Of a DNA stretch of 64,000 nt, positions 13,760 to 23,898 are shown piece after piece; positions within the stretch are counted from its first letter, which is position 1, and each line of letters starts with the position of its first letter. This DNA comes from Diorhabda sublineata (Eukaryota; Arthropoda; Insecta; Coleoptera; Chrysomelidae). Below the pieces are notes generated by a model. The model was not told the DNA's origin. It did no database searches and saw only the letters and a list, made by a program, of their open reading frames with translations. The stretch lies in the NCBI RefSeq assembly GCF_026230105.1, contig NC_079476.1:42088559-42152558 (forward strand). Reading direction: 5' to 3'. Position numbers and translations under genes: made by a program.

Positions 13760-14740
13760 TTATCTATTATGTATTAACCCGATAACCGTCGAAAAGTTAA
13801 AATAACAATCGATCACAACATTCGAAGTTTATCGATAAAAAATCGTTTTATTTTCCAAGCTTAAACATCCTTAATTTGGCCAAAGGTGTATCCCCTAGAG
13901 TGTTGGCAGTCGAATTTAGTAACACCGTGTATATTTAAGGAATTAAATCAGCAATGTAATAATTATACCAATACAAACAATTTATTATTCACATCTCCTC
14001 ACTATTTCTAAACAAAATTTTATTAGATCTGAAGTTAATTGTTCAATAAATACTGATTTATGGTTGCTACAAATTATTTGAGACGCTATGTATTATCGAA
14101 TCGTCCAATATGGTAGGACCGATTTCGAATATTTCTTTATCGTGTATGTGTGTGGCTCTTTCGAAACGTTTAGAATGAGACGTCTGCCGTTCCTTAGGAA
14201 GGAAAACGCAATAACAATTCATACGTTCAAGATGGTTACTGCACCAGCCACCCGGGGATCCCGATCTTATCTCGAAATGTGATAGAACACATTTTAGAAG
14301 TTTATGATCCCTATTTCTGACCACTTACAATTCTCTCTTCGTATATGGTAATATAGCTATTCATGGATATTGTTTGGATTATTATAGACGATATCGGAGA
14401 TCGAAATTTACTTATATTATAAACGTTAAGACTCTGATAACGTCTTTATTCGATTACGCACAAAAGTATAAAACGTTTATAGATTGTTATCAACTAATTT
14501 ACAATAAAACAAATAATACACATTGAAAAATAGTATGATTATAGTTTATTTCAGAAATGTACAGAGTAATAAAACTTCGTTAGGTATGTAAAGGGATCAC
14601 AGAGTGACACAACGAATATTTAAGCCTCTTTTATAGCTATTTGGAAATGATTTCATTGTAAAATTCGTTCTTTTTATCAAGTACCACCCCGGTTAAGGTC
14701 AATTTATAGGTTTAGCCTATTGTTATGCATTCACAAACAC
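13760..14740. other. Intergenic DNA with an unexplained two-strand ORF patch
   Basis: Between about 14,067 and 14,324 both strands stay open for more than 60 codons and the composition is less AT-rich than the surroundings. Neither predicted peptide shows a family I recognise, and there is no splice or polyadenylation support. I therefore do not call a gene. Confidence 0.4.
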
Positions 14741-14749
14741 TGAAAATAG

Positions 14750-14992
14750 TGTGTCAAAGGCGTGCCGATAGGATACTCGTAAAGCCGAATTTGAAATAGG
14801 GTTAGAATTAGGCAGGGGCTAAACGAAATATAATTGGGGGGCCAAGTAGCATTACATTATTTACTAAAATAGAAATATTGTTTTAATTTTTCTGAAACAC
14901 CAATTTATTGTGCAATATTAAAAAATAACCTTTCTACAATTGCAATTCATTGAACTGAAGTTTGTTGCGAAGTAAAAGGTTGAGGAGCACTG
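14750..14992. mobile_element. hAT-type terminal sequence (one end only)
   Basis: Read on the minus strand from 14,992, the sequence begins CAGTGCTCCTCAACCTTTT, a classic hAT/hAT-MITE terminus. The matching opposite end was not found, so the left boundary is arbitrary. No transposase coding remains. Confidence 0.55.
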
Positions 14993-15229
14993 GTCTTTGT
15001 GTGAACCTGTGACATGTCGAACTGTTTTTGTTTCTGCATGACTTCATGATAAGCCGGCTCCATTGTGATGCTGAATTGTTCACAATGGAAAAAGGAGGTC
15101 ATCCGAAAGCCTATTACGAGGACAATTTTTGCTTAGTTTCATTATTGAAAACGTTTGTTCGCACAAATAGCTTGTACCATTATTTTCTGGGCATGGGCGA
15201 CTATATTTGGATGTTGTGTCCTAGATAAA

Positions 15230-15406
15230 GACTTAAAAAATTCCAATTTGCTGGTGTTCAAAAATAGTGCCATTACTGCCCATTGAAGATAATGTTATTT
15301 CTGATAATAAGAAAGCTGTACTTGATTTTTGTTCGATGGTCCCGGGCCGGATTTCAACGCTTTGCAGGCAGGAGACGGCCCGCGGGACGTAGTTTCCCCA
15401 TCCCTG
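15230..15406. mobile_element. hAT-type terminal sequence, second family
   Basis: Read on the minus strand from 15,406, the sequence begins CAGGGATGGGGAAACTACG and continues into a GGCCCGCGGG-containing stretch, the hallmark of another widespread hAT terminus. Its GC content contrasts sharply with the surrounding DNA. The ORF at 15,427-15,233 is this terminus read through and is not a gene. The partner end was not found. Confidence 0.6.
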
Positions 15407-15429
15407 ACCCAAGTTATCCCTACACAATA

Positions 15430-18120
15430 TTTCGATATTGACACTTCATGCCAGAAAACATACTTTTCCTAATTCTCTTACGCAATTACTTGAAATTTTA
15501 ATATTACAAACAATACTATTTCAAGACCTACACCGAAATTGAGCCGAAATGGACGGAATTCCCCATTTTATTACTCCATACCTTTTTGAAATAGACTCTA
15601 ATACGAAAATAGAGAAATATGTCCATTCCGAATTATTCATTATTAGAATGTGTTTAATGAAATTTACGTTTTAACGAGCTGAAGCTAATAAAGACACCAA
15701 ATAGTAGAGATAAAAAAAAAGCATCTTTAACGTTTGGAATAAAAATTGTGATTTACGAGACAATATCTAGACAATGACTGTAAACAAATTACCGTTTCGT
15801 ATAAATCAGATAATTTCACGCTGGTTTTAAAAACTCGTTTATAGGTAAAACTGGTCAATATTTTGTCTGGTCGCTGAACATACAACCGGCTACTGCTCAT
15901 TCATGGATATATAGATGGTGTGGCTGCCTGCCAACGTATAAATAGTGAGGATGGGACCGCATTCTTAAATAACCCTCAATAGAATTCTCGGTTAATTGAT
16001 TTTTTTCCGGAGTTGGTCGTAAATTTTTATCATTATGTAGAAGTATCTCTGTATAAACACCATAATCGTTCTGTCGTAGACCAGGTTCTAAAAATATTTG
16101 ATATTAATATCAATAGGAGGAAAATTATGATTGTTGAAATAGGAGAACATTTTATTTTTAAAATAAAGATAAAGCGATAATATCAACACCAGAAACGGAG
16201 ATAAAATAAGGGAAGCGATTAGACGAGTGAAGGAGAAAAATCACTGGGAGACGGATGAGACGTTGCCAAATTCAGAAACAAACAAAAATTGTTTATTGAT
16301 TATCCGTATTTATTTAAATTGCTGTCGAAATAATATTTTCACTAGAAAATTTGATAGAAGATTTTTTATTATTGTGGTAAACATCTTAATCTTAATGGTA
16401 ATGGATTGTTTCGTTCTGAGCTTTCTTCAGGACTGAATGAGGCAAATTTAACTTATTCAACTTAGTATTGAATATAACACAATTTAATTTCCAAAAATAA
16501 CTTTCCGAACAATTTTCTATTTCTTTATTTTCACGTATATTTCGCTTTTGCTAATGCGATCCGAGACTCGTCGCCTACAAAAGTTGACCGCGACAAGAAA
16601 GCAAGGAAAGCTCGCTTTTCTCGAGGTTCTCCAACTTTCCGCCAAACCATATTTCATCTTGAAATGTGCTCCGAGGCAATTTGAAGATTATTCAACACAA
16701 AGTAGAATTTTATGGAGAGCATAAAGCGTCAGGTTATTTTCATATTTATGTGAAGAACACTTTCGGAGAGGTGTAAAATAATGATGACTCTCTTTTATGT
16801 TGTCTTTTCGCTTTCGGGTGACTTTTTAAATGTTCCTTGTTGCAATAAAATATTTCATTCCTGTGTCTCTTTATTACTTCTTTTGTAAATGAACGACTCT
16901 TGTTGGTTTGGTTGTCGTATAGATTTTCTCAGTACGGACGTGAATATTTTTCATAAAAGTTTGGTTTATGTTCGCTCTAACTCCCGGAGTTACTACATAA
17001 AACGATATTATTATGTGTGTGCGTACTTTGAAACTAATTTGATTGAAGTACCCGGTTTTCGGCAAGTGAATTTTGATTGAGATACTAGTAATACCACAAA
17101 AAGCAGTCGCAATTAATTAATTAATAAATGAATAATACTATACTCATAAACAGGGGCGCAATAACGGGGGTATCCAGGGTATCTTGACACCATCTAAACT
17201 AAAAAGCAGACTTGCGTAACTCAAGGTGCTTTAATTATAATCTTACAAATCTGTTTAGCCCCGATAGTAAAATTGGTAAAAAATCTTCATCTTTTTAAAA
17301 ATACTCGTATAAGGATTTTACGTGGATTATTAATAAACCAGGAGTAGGTATTATATGTATAATTTCTTCAGAATCCTCCCGAGACATGTAGAAGAATCTC
17401 GATATGTATTTTATAAAAAAGGTTTTAATAACTGGAACAAAAATTTATAAAAAAACACAGAAATGATAGAAATTAGTACTAAACTACGTTTAGAAAGTAG
17501 TCAATCGATCGAAATTTTTTAATTATTATAAAAAATTCGTTGGACACCCTATTTGAGATTTAATTTGTTGCGTCTCTGCTCATAAAATACCAAAACATAT
17601 TTCGTTTCTAATCTCGTATTAAAGCGTAAATTATATCTCAAAGATATTGTTTTAGATTCGGTTACAGCAACGCGGATCATTATCAAAATTACTGATATCA
17701 AATATGAAACCATAAATAAACAACAACCAATAATGAATAGATTATTTCAGAAACGACTACATCAGAAATAATAACATAGTATTGTAGATTGTAAACGAAA
17801 CATTGCATTATGTTTGATTTGATCCTCACGACACCTTGAAGAAGACAATAATAATTGAGGGATTTGAATTTATTTGTATCAATACAGTGAATTCAATAGT
17901 ACCTAGTAGATATAGATTTTTTCGGTATTTACAAATATTTCACAACACAGAAATACGTTTGATCTAAATAGTAGCTAATATATATTATTATCTCAATGAA
18001 GAAAACTATCACTACAAAAAAGTGATAAAAATAATGACTGTAATCAAGAATGTATGAGTCAGAGTATTAATAATACTTTTAGTTACTCTTCACCAATTTC
18101 GATTAAGTATTTAATATAAA
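15430..18120. other. Intergenic DNA, no gene seen
   Basis: No coding structure was found. A less AT-rich, CpG-containing patch at about 16,540-16,720 could be regulatory, but nothing more can be said. A short CAGGGGCGCAATA string near 17,152 resembles a DNA-transposon end without a partner. Confidence 0.5.
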
Positions 18121-18146
18121 TATTTTCATTATTCGTTTGTTTCTAG

Positions 18147-18209
18147 ATGGGTTGTGTATCTAAAACGAAAACAATTGAAAACGAACAAAAAAAAGGACAA
18201 TCTTTAAAT
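18147..18209 (+). CDS. Candidate first coding exon with N-myristoylation-like start
   Basis: A 63-base frame starts MGCVSKTKTIENEQKK. It is preceded directly by a pyrimidine-rich acceptor (...TTTGTTTCTAG at 18,136-18,146) and followed at 18,210 by a possible GTAAAT donor. That would make it a 21-codon phase-0 exon beginning at the initiator Met. The M-G-C start resembles proteins that are N-myristoylated on Gly2 and palmitoylated on Cys3, such as Src-family kinases or G-alpha subunits, but nothing identifies the protein. No following exon could be joined in frame. It may be chance, as the donor is weak. Confidence 0.3.
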
Positions 18210-18559
18210 GTAAATTCTGATATAACCACAAAATATTTAAAAATTTTTAAACCAAATTTTGACTGTGCTATTTTATATTATACTTACATATAAATACGTT
18301 TTTTAATTCGATAGATTTTCGAAGAATGTTTTTAACTTTATATTTTCTACGATTTTTTTCCAACTACCTTTTAGTACGTTAAACATTTTGATACCTCCGC
18401 CAAGCGACTTATTCATAAATAATGATTCAAGTTACTCTCAATATTATGATCGACACCTCAACGCTTTTTATCTAGTAGTATCTATCTAAACTCTATTCTT
18501 AGTTTCTTGATACCAGACTTTTGAAATTTTTACTAATAGCAGTTTTAATTGTTCTTAAT

Positions 18560-18990
18560 TTGTATTCCACCGGACACGTGGTTTCTCTCATCTATGACCC
18601 TTTAAATTCCCGTTTGAAGTGTACATAAAACGTGTTGAAAGCATACACACGGTATATTAACCATCCGGATATCCTCCTCGTACCTAGCAAATAATAATTC
18701 CTACACGGTTTTCGTTCCGGAATCGGCGTCGGTTCTTTGATTGTCGTCGATATCCGACGCCGCGTTGCACTCCATCCAATTACACGCTCGAATGCATGAG
18801 GTTGCGACAGCTTCTCACTGTCGCCCGCCCTGTCGCCATCTCTCTTCAGTTAACTCGCTCACTCTACAGACAAAACGGCAATTCCGGATATGCCACCCTC
18901 CTCCACACACCATTTATAGCCTAATATTTATCACGCCCGCTTCTCTCTATCACTTGAAAAGAAGTAAGAATCAAAAGGGACGATTAAACG
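18560..18990. promoter_or_regulatory. CpG-rich, low-AT island
   Basis: This stretch is much less AT-rich than its flanks and has many CG dinucleotides (for example around 18,720-18,790 and 18,820-18,860). A 98-codon plus-strand frame (18,741-19,037) crosses it, but it lacks any recognisable motif and is rich in His, Ser and Leu, as expected of pyrimidine-rich noncoding DNA. It could be a promoter or 5' non-coding exon, but no TATA box or transcript evidence is visible. Confidence 0.35.
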
Positions 18991-19039
18991 CGACTCTAAA
19001 GCAGCGAACGAACATTTTTTTATGTACAGAACAATAGTT

Positions 19040-20130
19040 AACAGTATCCTATTCCTACAAATTCTTAGTTTTGTACGTAATTCTTGCAAATAAAAAGTTA
19101 AAAAATTATTAATGTTTCTCCAAGGCTTTGACCAAAAGATCGTTCATTGAACTAAGTAAAGTCCTAGGTAACATCTACTTGTACAGCTCCCGCCATGGAA
19201 TTGGCAAAAGTCATGATTACATACAAGTATAAAAAGTTTAATATTGTAGTATTGTGAAAGGCCATTGCAATTTATACAACTTATTACGTTATTAGAACTA
19301 CATTCCACCTCCATAATTAAGATATCTTGAAAAAGAAAAAAAATGTTTGCTCTATTTAGAGAAAGGATTTGGAAGATCAAACGTGAGATACCCTAAAGCA
19401 GAGGTGGCATATTTAACTAGACCTAACATATACTATATACTGACGAAATTATGTGCTATCTACCATTTAGATATCTCTTGAAATATCGAATGAAACAAAA
19501 TCAGGTTTGTAGTTGGAAATCAGACTAATGAACCCCATTGAGGTTGAAGCAAGTCCGTGAATTATCCAATCCGCCTTTGGTTGCGAATCCTTTGAGATAG
19601 TTGATTGGATATTTATATTCGTATTTCCTTATTCTTATATCGTTATTTTTAGAATCAATTCATGTATCAATCTGTTGACGACAGTAGCTGCTACGATTCA
19701 TCCTTTCTCCTTATTTCTTTGGCGAGTTTAGTTTACATCTCCAGCACCCTATTCTTGGAAGTAGTGAAGTCGTTTCATACTCCAGCATCTCTTCTCGTTT
19801 CACTAACTCGATATTTTGACGAAACTCGATGCTATTTGCCTACATAACATCTTTCGAGATCTTGACACTTTCCACCCTTTTCGCTAACTTCGCTACCGTC
19901 GCTAACATTATTCTTTTTGATGGTAGATAGTTGATAGTATCGTTCGTGAAAAGAGTCGTATAGGAATAAATTTACTACCCAACATATCTTTTTACGAAGA
20001 GAAACAAATTTTTTTCGATATATTAGATAAACATTTATTTGAATTTAAAAAACAATGAAGTACTAAAAAAACTTTCACATAGTTTAATTGTTTAAAAGAA
20101 GTATAGACTATAATTTAAATAATTAAAATA
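19040..20130. other. AT-rich intergenic DNA
   Basis: No supported gene. A CAGAGGTGGCATA string near 19,399 resembles a hAT terminus but has no partner. The remaining ORFs look like chance. Confidence 0.5.
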
Positions 20131-20159
20131 TAAATACGCTAGACGTTCTTCCCAAATTT

Positions 20160-20496
20160 ATGCCCCGTAAAAAAGCGAACGTTGCGGTACAAGGTGGACC
20201 CTCCGATATTCCCAAGGAACTGCTCGAACACAATCCAGCTCCTACTATGGTACCGTATAAAAATAGAAATACCATTAACAGTACCATGAGTAAACAACTG
20301 ATGATAGCCCAACGGTTTTTCCAGAATCTGAGAACAAACATTATTTTGTATATACGAGAAATTTTTAATGTGAAAAAAATTGATTATTCGCAACAACCGA
20401 CTGTGTTAATTAATAGGTACTTATATTGAACAGATGTTTACAAACTTTTTTTGCAGACAACCGTATCAAAAATTTATAGATATACTAAAGGTGTAG
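20160..20496 (+). CDS. Candidate two-exon gene for a 98-residue unrecognised protein
   Basis: Exon 1 (20,160-20,416) starts MPRKKANVAVQGGPSDIP. It ends at AG|GTACTT, and a 40-base intron closes with ...TTTTTTTGCAG. Exon 2 (20,457-20,496) continues in frame as RQPYQKFIDILKV before a TAG stop. An AATAAA signal follows at about 20,611. Exon 1 is clearly less AT-rich than its flanks, which supports coding. The protein is basic at both ends, with no signal peptide, membrane segment or family I know. An alternative acceptor at 20,135 (CTAG) would extend exon 1 upstream in frame through VLPKF, so this could be the 3' end of a larger gene. The 40-base intron is at the short limit for insects. Confidence 0.45.
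20417..20456 (+). other. Putative 40-base intron of the 20,160 gene
   Basis: It begins GTACTT and ends with a strong pyrimidine run and GCAG. Removing it joins the flanking frames exactly (AG|A giving Arg). Without it, the frame stops after RYLY. This coherence is the main argument that the gene is real. Confidence 0.4.
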
Positions 20497-20873
20497 GTAG
20501 CTAGTATTTTTAACAAACGTCATAACGCCAATTATTCAATTTAAAATTGAAAAAAATAATATGGGTAATTTCCAATATACGAGGTTAAATTAATATGATC
20601 GTTGTTTCATAATAAAGTTTAATTGATTTTAAAAAGGATTTCGACCAAACAATGTTTTTTTTAACGGCAGATGTATTTATCTAAGTTTTAATTCGCTTCT
20701 TATTTAATAAACTGGGTAATTATTAGTTTGAAATTTTTATATTCAGACCTACATTCTTGGAGTCGTTTTTAGTTAGAATTAAAATGACATATTTCATCAA
20801 ATTGTGTAGATAATATAATTGGCCCCTTGGTAATTTTTCGCAAGTTTATTTTAATTTGAGGATTTTTTGTTTG

Positions 20874-21939
20874 CAAATACTTGTTTATCTTATCATACAA
20901 ATAAAAACAATTACAAAGCAAAAACTTCGTGTAAAAATAGGCAGAATAAGCAGAATTTTGTAAAATAAATCAGAAAAAAAAAACAAAATAAAACCTTTTT
21001 TTAATTTTTTAAGAAAAAACTGTGGATACTGAAAATAACATAACATAATAACTTGTGTTTCCTCCTCTTCTTGTAATTAATTCTCCAACGCGTCTTGGCA
21101 TGTCACGAATTAGCTCATCAACTCATTAACATTATTGGGCATATTGCTCCACTCATCTTGAACAGCTGCAATTAGGTCCCGGAGAGTTAAAGGGGGTTTT
21201 CTCTATTGGATATTGCTCTGCCAAGATAATCTCATACATGTTCGATGGGATTTAAGTCTGGAGAGTTTGCTGGCCAGTTTAATCTTTGGATATTTCCCTC
21301 TTGTAGCATATTCTGTACCCTTGGTACGCGATGTGGTCTGGCATTATCATCTTGCAAAATAAAATTTGCTCCATATTAGTTGCGCAAAGGTTGCTCGATA
21401 TACTCCCCCAAAACATAACTGATCCACCTTCATAAGGGACAACGCTTCTTTTGAAAATTAGTCGCTCTCGTCTACCTGGGCATCTCCAAATTCTTTCCCG
21501 GCTACTATCACTCTGTAGGCCAAATCGTGACTCGTCAGAAAATAAGACGTTGCGCCATTGGGCTAAAAGCCAATTCCGTTGCTCTTCGGCCCATTGGCGA
21601 CGTTCAGCTCTATGTCGAGGTAGAAGTCTAGGTACCCTTAAAGGTCTTCTTGCCCTGAGATTTAAAGAATGTAACCTCCTTCTTATGGTACTCCTCTTCG
21701 GTAGGTATACAAAAAATGACTTCGAGGGGCTGTTACCGTTATTCTTCGGTTTCTTCGAGTGAAATTAGCCATATAATGATCTTCCATCTGTGAAGTCACT
21801 CTAGCTCGACCAGACACCGACCTAGACGACACCAGTTTCTTGAAAAAGGGCCACTACCCGCCTTATCGAAGTTCGCGACATATTTAAGTTTTTGCTTCCT
21901 AATTGCTTTTATTTGTATGATAAGATAAGAAGGTATTTG
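20874..21939 (-). mobile_element. Tc1-like transposon with recognisable terminal inverted repeats
   Basis: The two ends (about 20,874-20,928 and 21,885-21,939) are inverted copies of each other over roughly 55 bases with only scattered mismatches. Both start CAAATAC and contain TTATCTTATCATACAAATAAA. A TA flanks the right end, while the left flank reads TG, so the target duplication has decayed. Minus-strand coding traces include QWAEEQRNWLL, LFSDESRFGL (first Asp), a block like ILQDDNARPH (second Asp) and NWPANSPDLNPIEHVWD (third catalytic region). They are spread over several frames. At about 1.07 kb it is shorter than an intact Tc1-like element, so it is decayed and internally shortened. 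Confidence 0.85.
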
Positions 21940-21944
21940 TATTA

Positions 21945-22195
21945 TTTTTATTGTTTATTACTAAATAATCACTGTTTATGCTCCACTTTAACATATTATC
22001 ATTGAATCATAAAAAATGTTTCATCATTCACTTCATAAAAAAGATTTTTAATTATGAACTTACTTCGAAATATCGAATAATATACAATTAATCGTTCTTC
22101 AAAATAGACTAAAAGAACTTTTTTATAGTACCAACGTTTTTTTGTGATACCACTTCCATAAATTTCGTCGACATAGATTTTTACTTATACTATTT
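21945..22195. other. Spacer between two Tc1-like remnants
   Basis: This is AT-rich sequence without coding features. It may contain the decayed end of the element that follows. Confidence 0.5.
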
Positions 22196-22199
22196 AAGA

Positions 22200-22945
22200 C
22201 TTTCAAACATCAATGCATCGTGAAATCGTGCATTAGCACAGAGTTGTTACCGATATGAGGCATATAGGATACTACCTGGGATTCTAGGATATTGGTTATG
22301 TACCTGTCAGCATTTAGACTTTCATCATTCACTGGTATCAACTCCGTGCGACCCTCGAAAGAAATTACTCCCCGAACCATGATACAACCACGACCAAAAT
22401 TTTCAGTTTAGTAACTCTAACTGGTACACGTCTATCTGATGAATACAGACAAAATCTTAATATCGGAACAATCTTGATTATTCCAATTTGCGTATTATCG
22501 AGCAAATTCCGATCTTGCTACTCAATGTTCTCTGGTAAGACGTGGACCTCTAGCTGGCGCTCTGGCTCCTCATATACCTGCTTCTCTCAGCTCCTATTTC
22601 GAACTGTTTGTAGGCTTATTACGAGCAGCCAACAGATCTGTTTGCATGCTTAATTCTTAACGTCCGTTAACCTCAAATAACGATCATCTTCTGCCAAAGT
22701 TACCCTTCCGCGGCCTTGCCCGGGTCTCCTGGTTAGTTGCCCTGGTTCTTGGTAGCGAATAACACCTCTGGATATGGTGCTTTGTTGAAACCAAATTACC
22801 CTTGCGACGTATCTTTGACTGCGGCCATTTTGTATGAGCGCGATGATTCCAGCGGCTTCTTCATTCGTCGCATGTCTTGTTAAACGTTGAGGCACATCCG
22901 TTATTAAAGAAATAAATTTAAAATTTTCACTATACAACAACACAA
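22200..22945 (-). pseudogene. Second Tc1-like transposase, decayed
   Basis: The minus-strand frame at about 22,900-22,650 reads PQRLTRHATNEEAAGIIALI, then GRSQRYVARVI, STISRGVIRYQEPGQLTRRP and GQGRGRVTLAEDDRYL. This is the N-terminal paired-type helix-turn-helix region and the GRPR-like hinge of a Tc1-type transposase. Downstream to about 22,200 the frame is broken by several stops but still shows family-like words. It differs from the neighbouring 20,874-21,939 copy in having a well-preserved N-terminus. No clear terminal repeats were seen. Confidence 0.8.
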
Positions 22946-22949
22946 TTTG

Positions 22950-23890
22950 CTTATAAAGTTCTCGTTCTCAATGCATTCTCCAAGACAGAAATGATTTATT
23001 CGAGCATTATTGTTTCTAAAAAGATTTGTAAGAAAAAATAAGAAATATATTAAGTTGATACATATACAGATTGTATCAAAAAACACTAAAATTAAGTATT
23101 AAAAATATCCTAAAATACCAGTGATGCGATAATTTTTGTGGGGTGTATATATAATAAAGATGACCTTCGGTGAATATTACAGAAAGAAAATATCTTCAGT
23201 ATTAAATATAATTTTGTTACCTGTAACTGAAAGTTTTTCTTCGTCGAATAATATCCAAGGTTTCACCGATTCTTTGTTCGGCATTAATCATTTGATATCT
23301 CACTGTTCCGATAATTGGACACTTACAATGTAAAATTTTTTCCACTCTCGAAAATGTATTTGTAGGAGTTGTAGATGTTTCATAACTTGATTGAATCTCC
23401 CATTGTCTGATCATATAAAATACAAATTGTATATTTCTTCTAAATAAAGTGACAGTTACAAAGAACTTTTTCCAATAAATGACATTAGAGTTTCTGTCAG
23501 GTGCGGCTTTTAAATATATACTTACATTACATCCAATACAGTTGGAGTAGATATTTTTGTGATTAGTCGATGCTGAAGTTAATTACAAGACGAAGAAAGT
23601 TGAGAAGTTTACGCAGTATTCATGTTTATATCAATAAGTGTATTAATTAAATTAATCTGTCATTATCACAATAAATAATATTTTATTGGGAAACGACATT
23701 GAGGTTTCTTTCATGCTACTGCAATGGGCTAAACAGAAAACATGAATAACAGCAGTGACTCCAAAATAGGTCACGTTATATACAATATAATCAAAAAAAT
23801 AATGAACTGGTGACCTCAAATTAGGAACATATATAATGAACTAGCTTGAAAATAATATGGATATAAATTCATGTTATTTTGTTGACGGAG
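22950..23890. other. AT-rich intergenic DNA upstream of the GILT-like gene
   Basis: No gene is supported. It must contain the promoter of the gene starting at 23,899, but I cannot point to a convincing TATA box or initiator. Confidence 0.5.
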
Positions 23891-23898
23891 TTGCTGAA

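Noticed and set aside
14067..14324. Long ORFs open on both strands.
   Set aside because: Neither peptide resembles a known family, and no promoter, splice or polyadenylation signal supports a gene.
18741..19037. 98-codon plus-strand ORF.
   Set aside because: It lies across a pyrimidine- and CpG-rich island. Its His/Ser/Leu-rich composition and lack of any motif suggest non-coding sequence.
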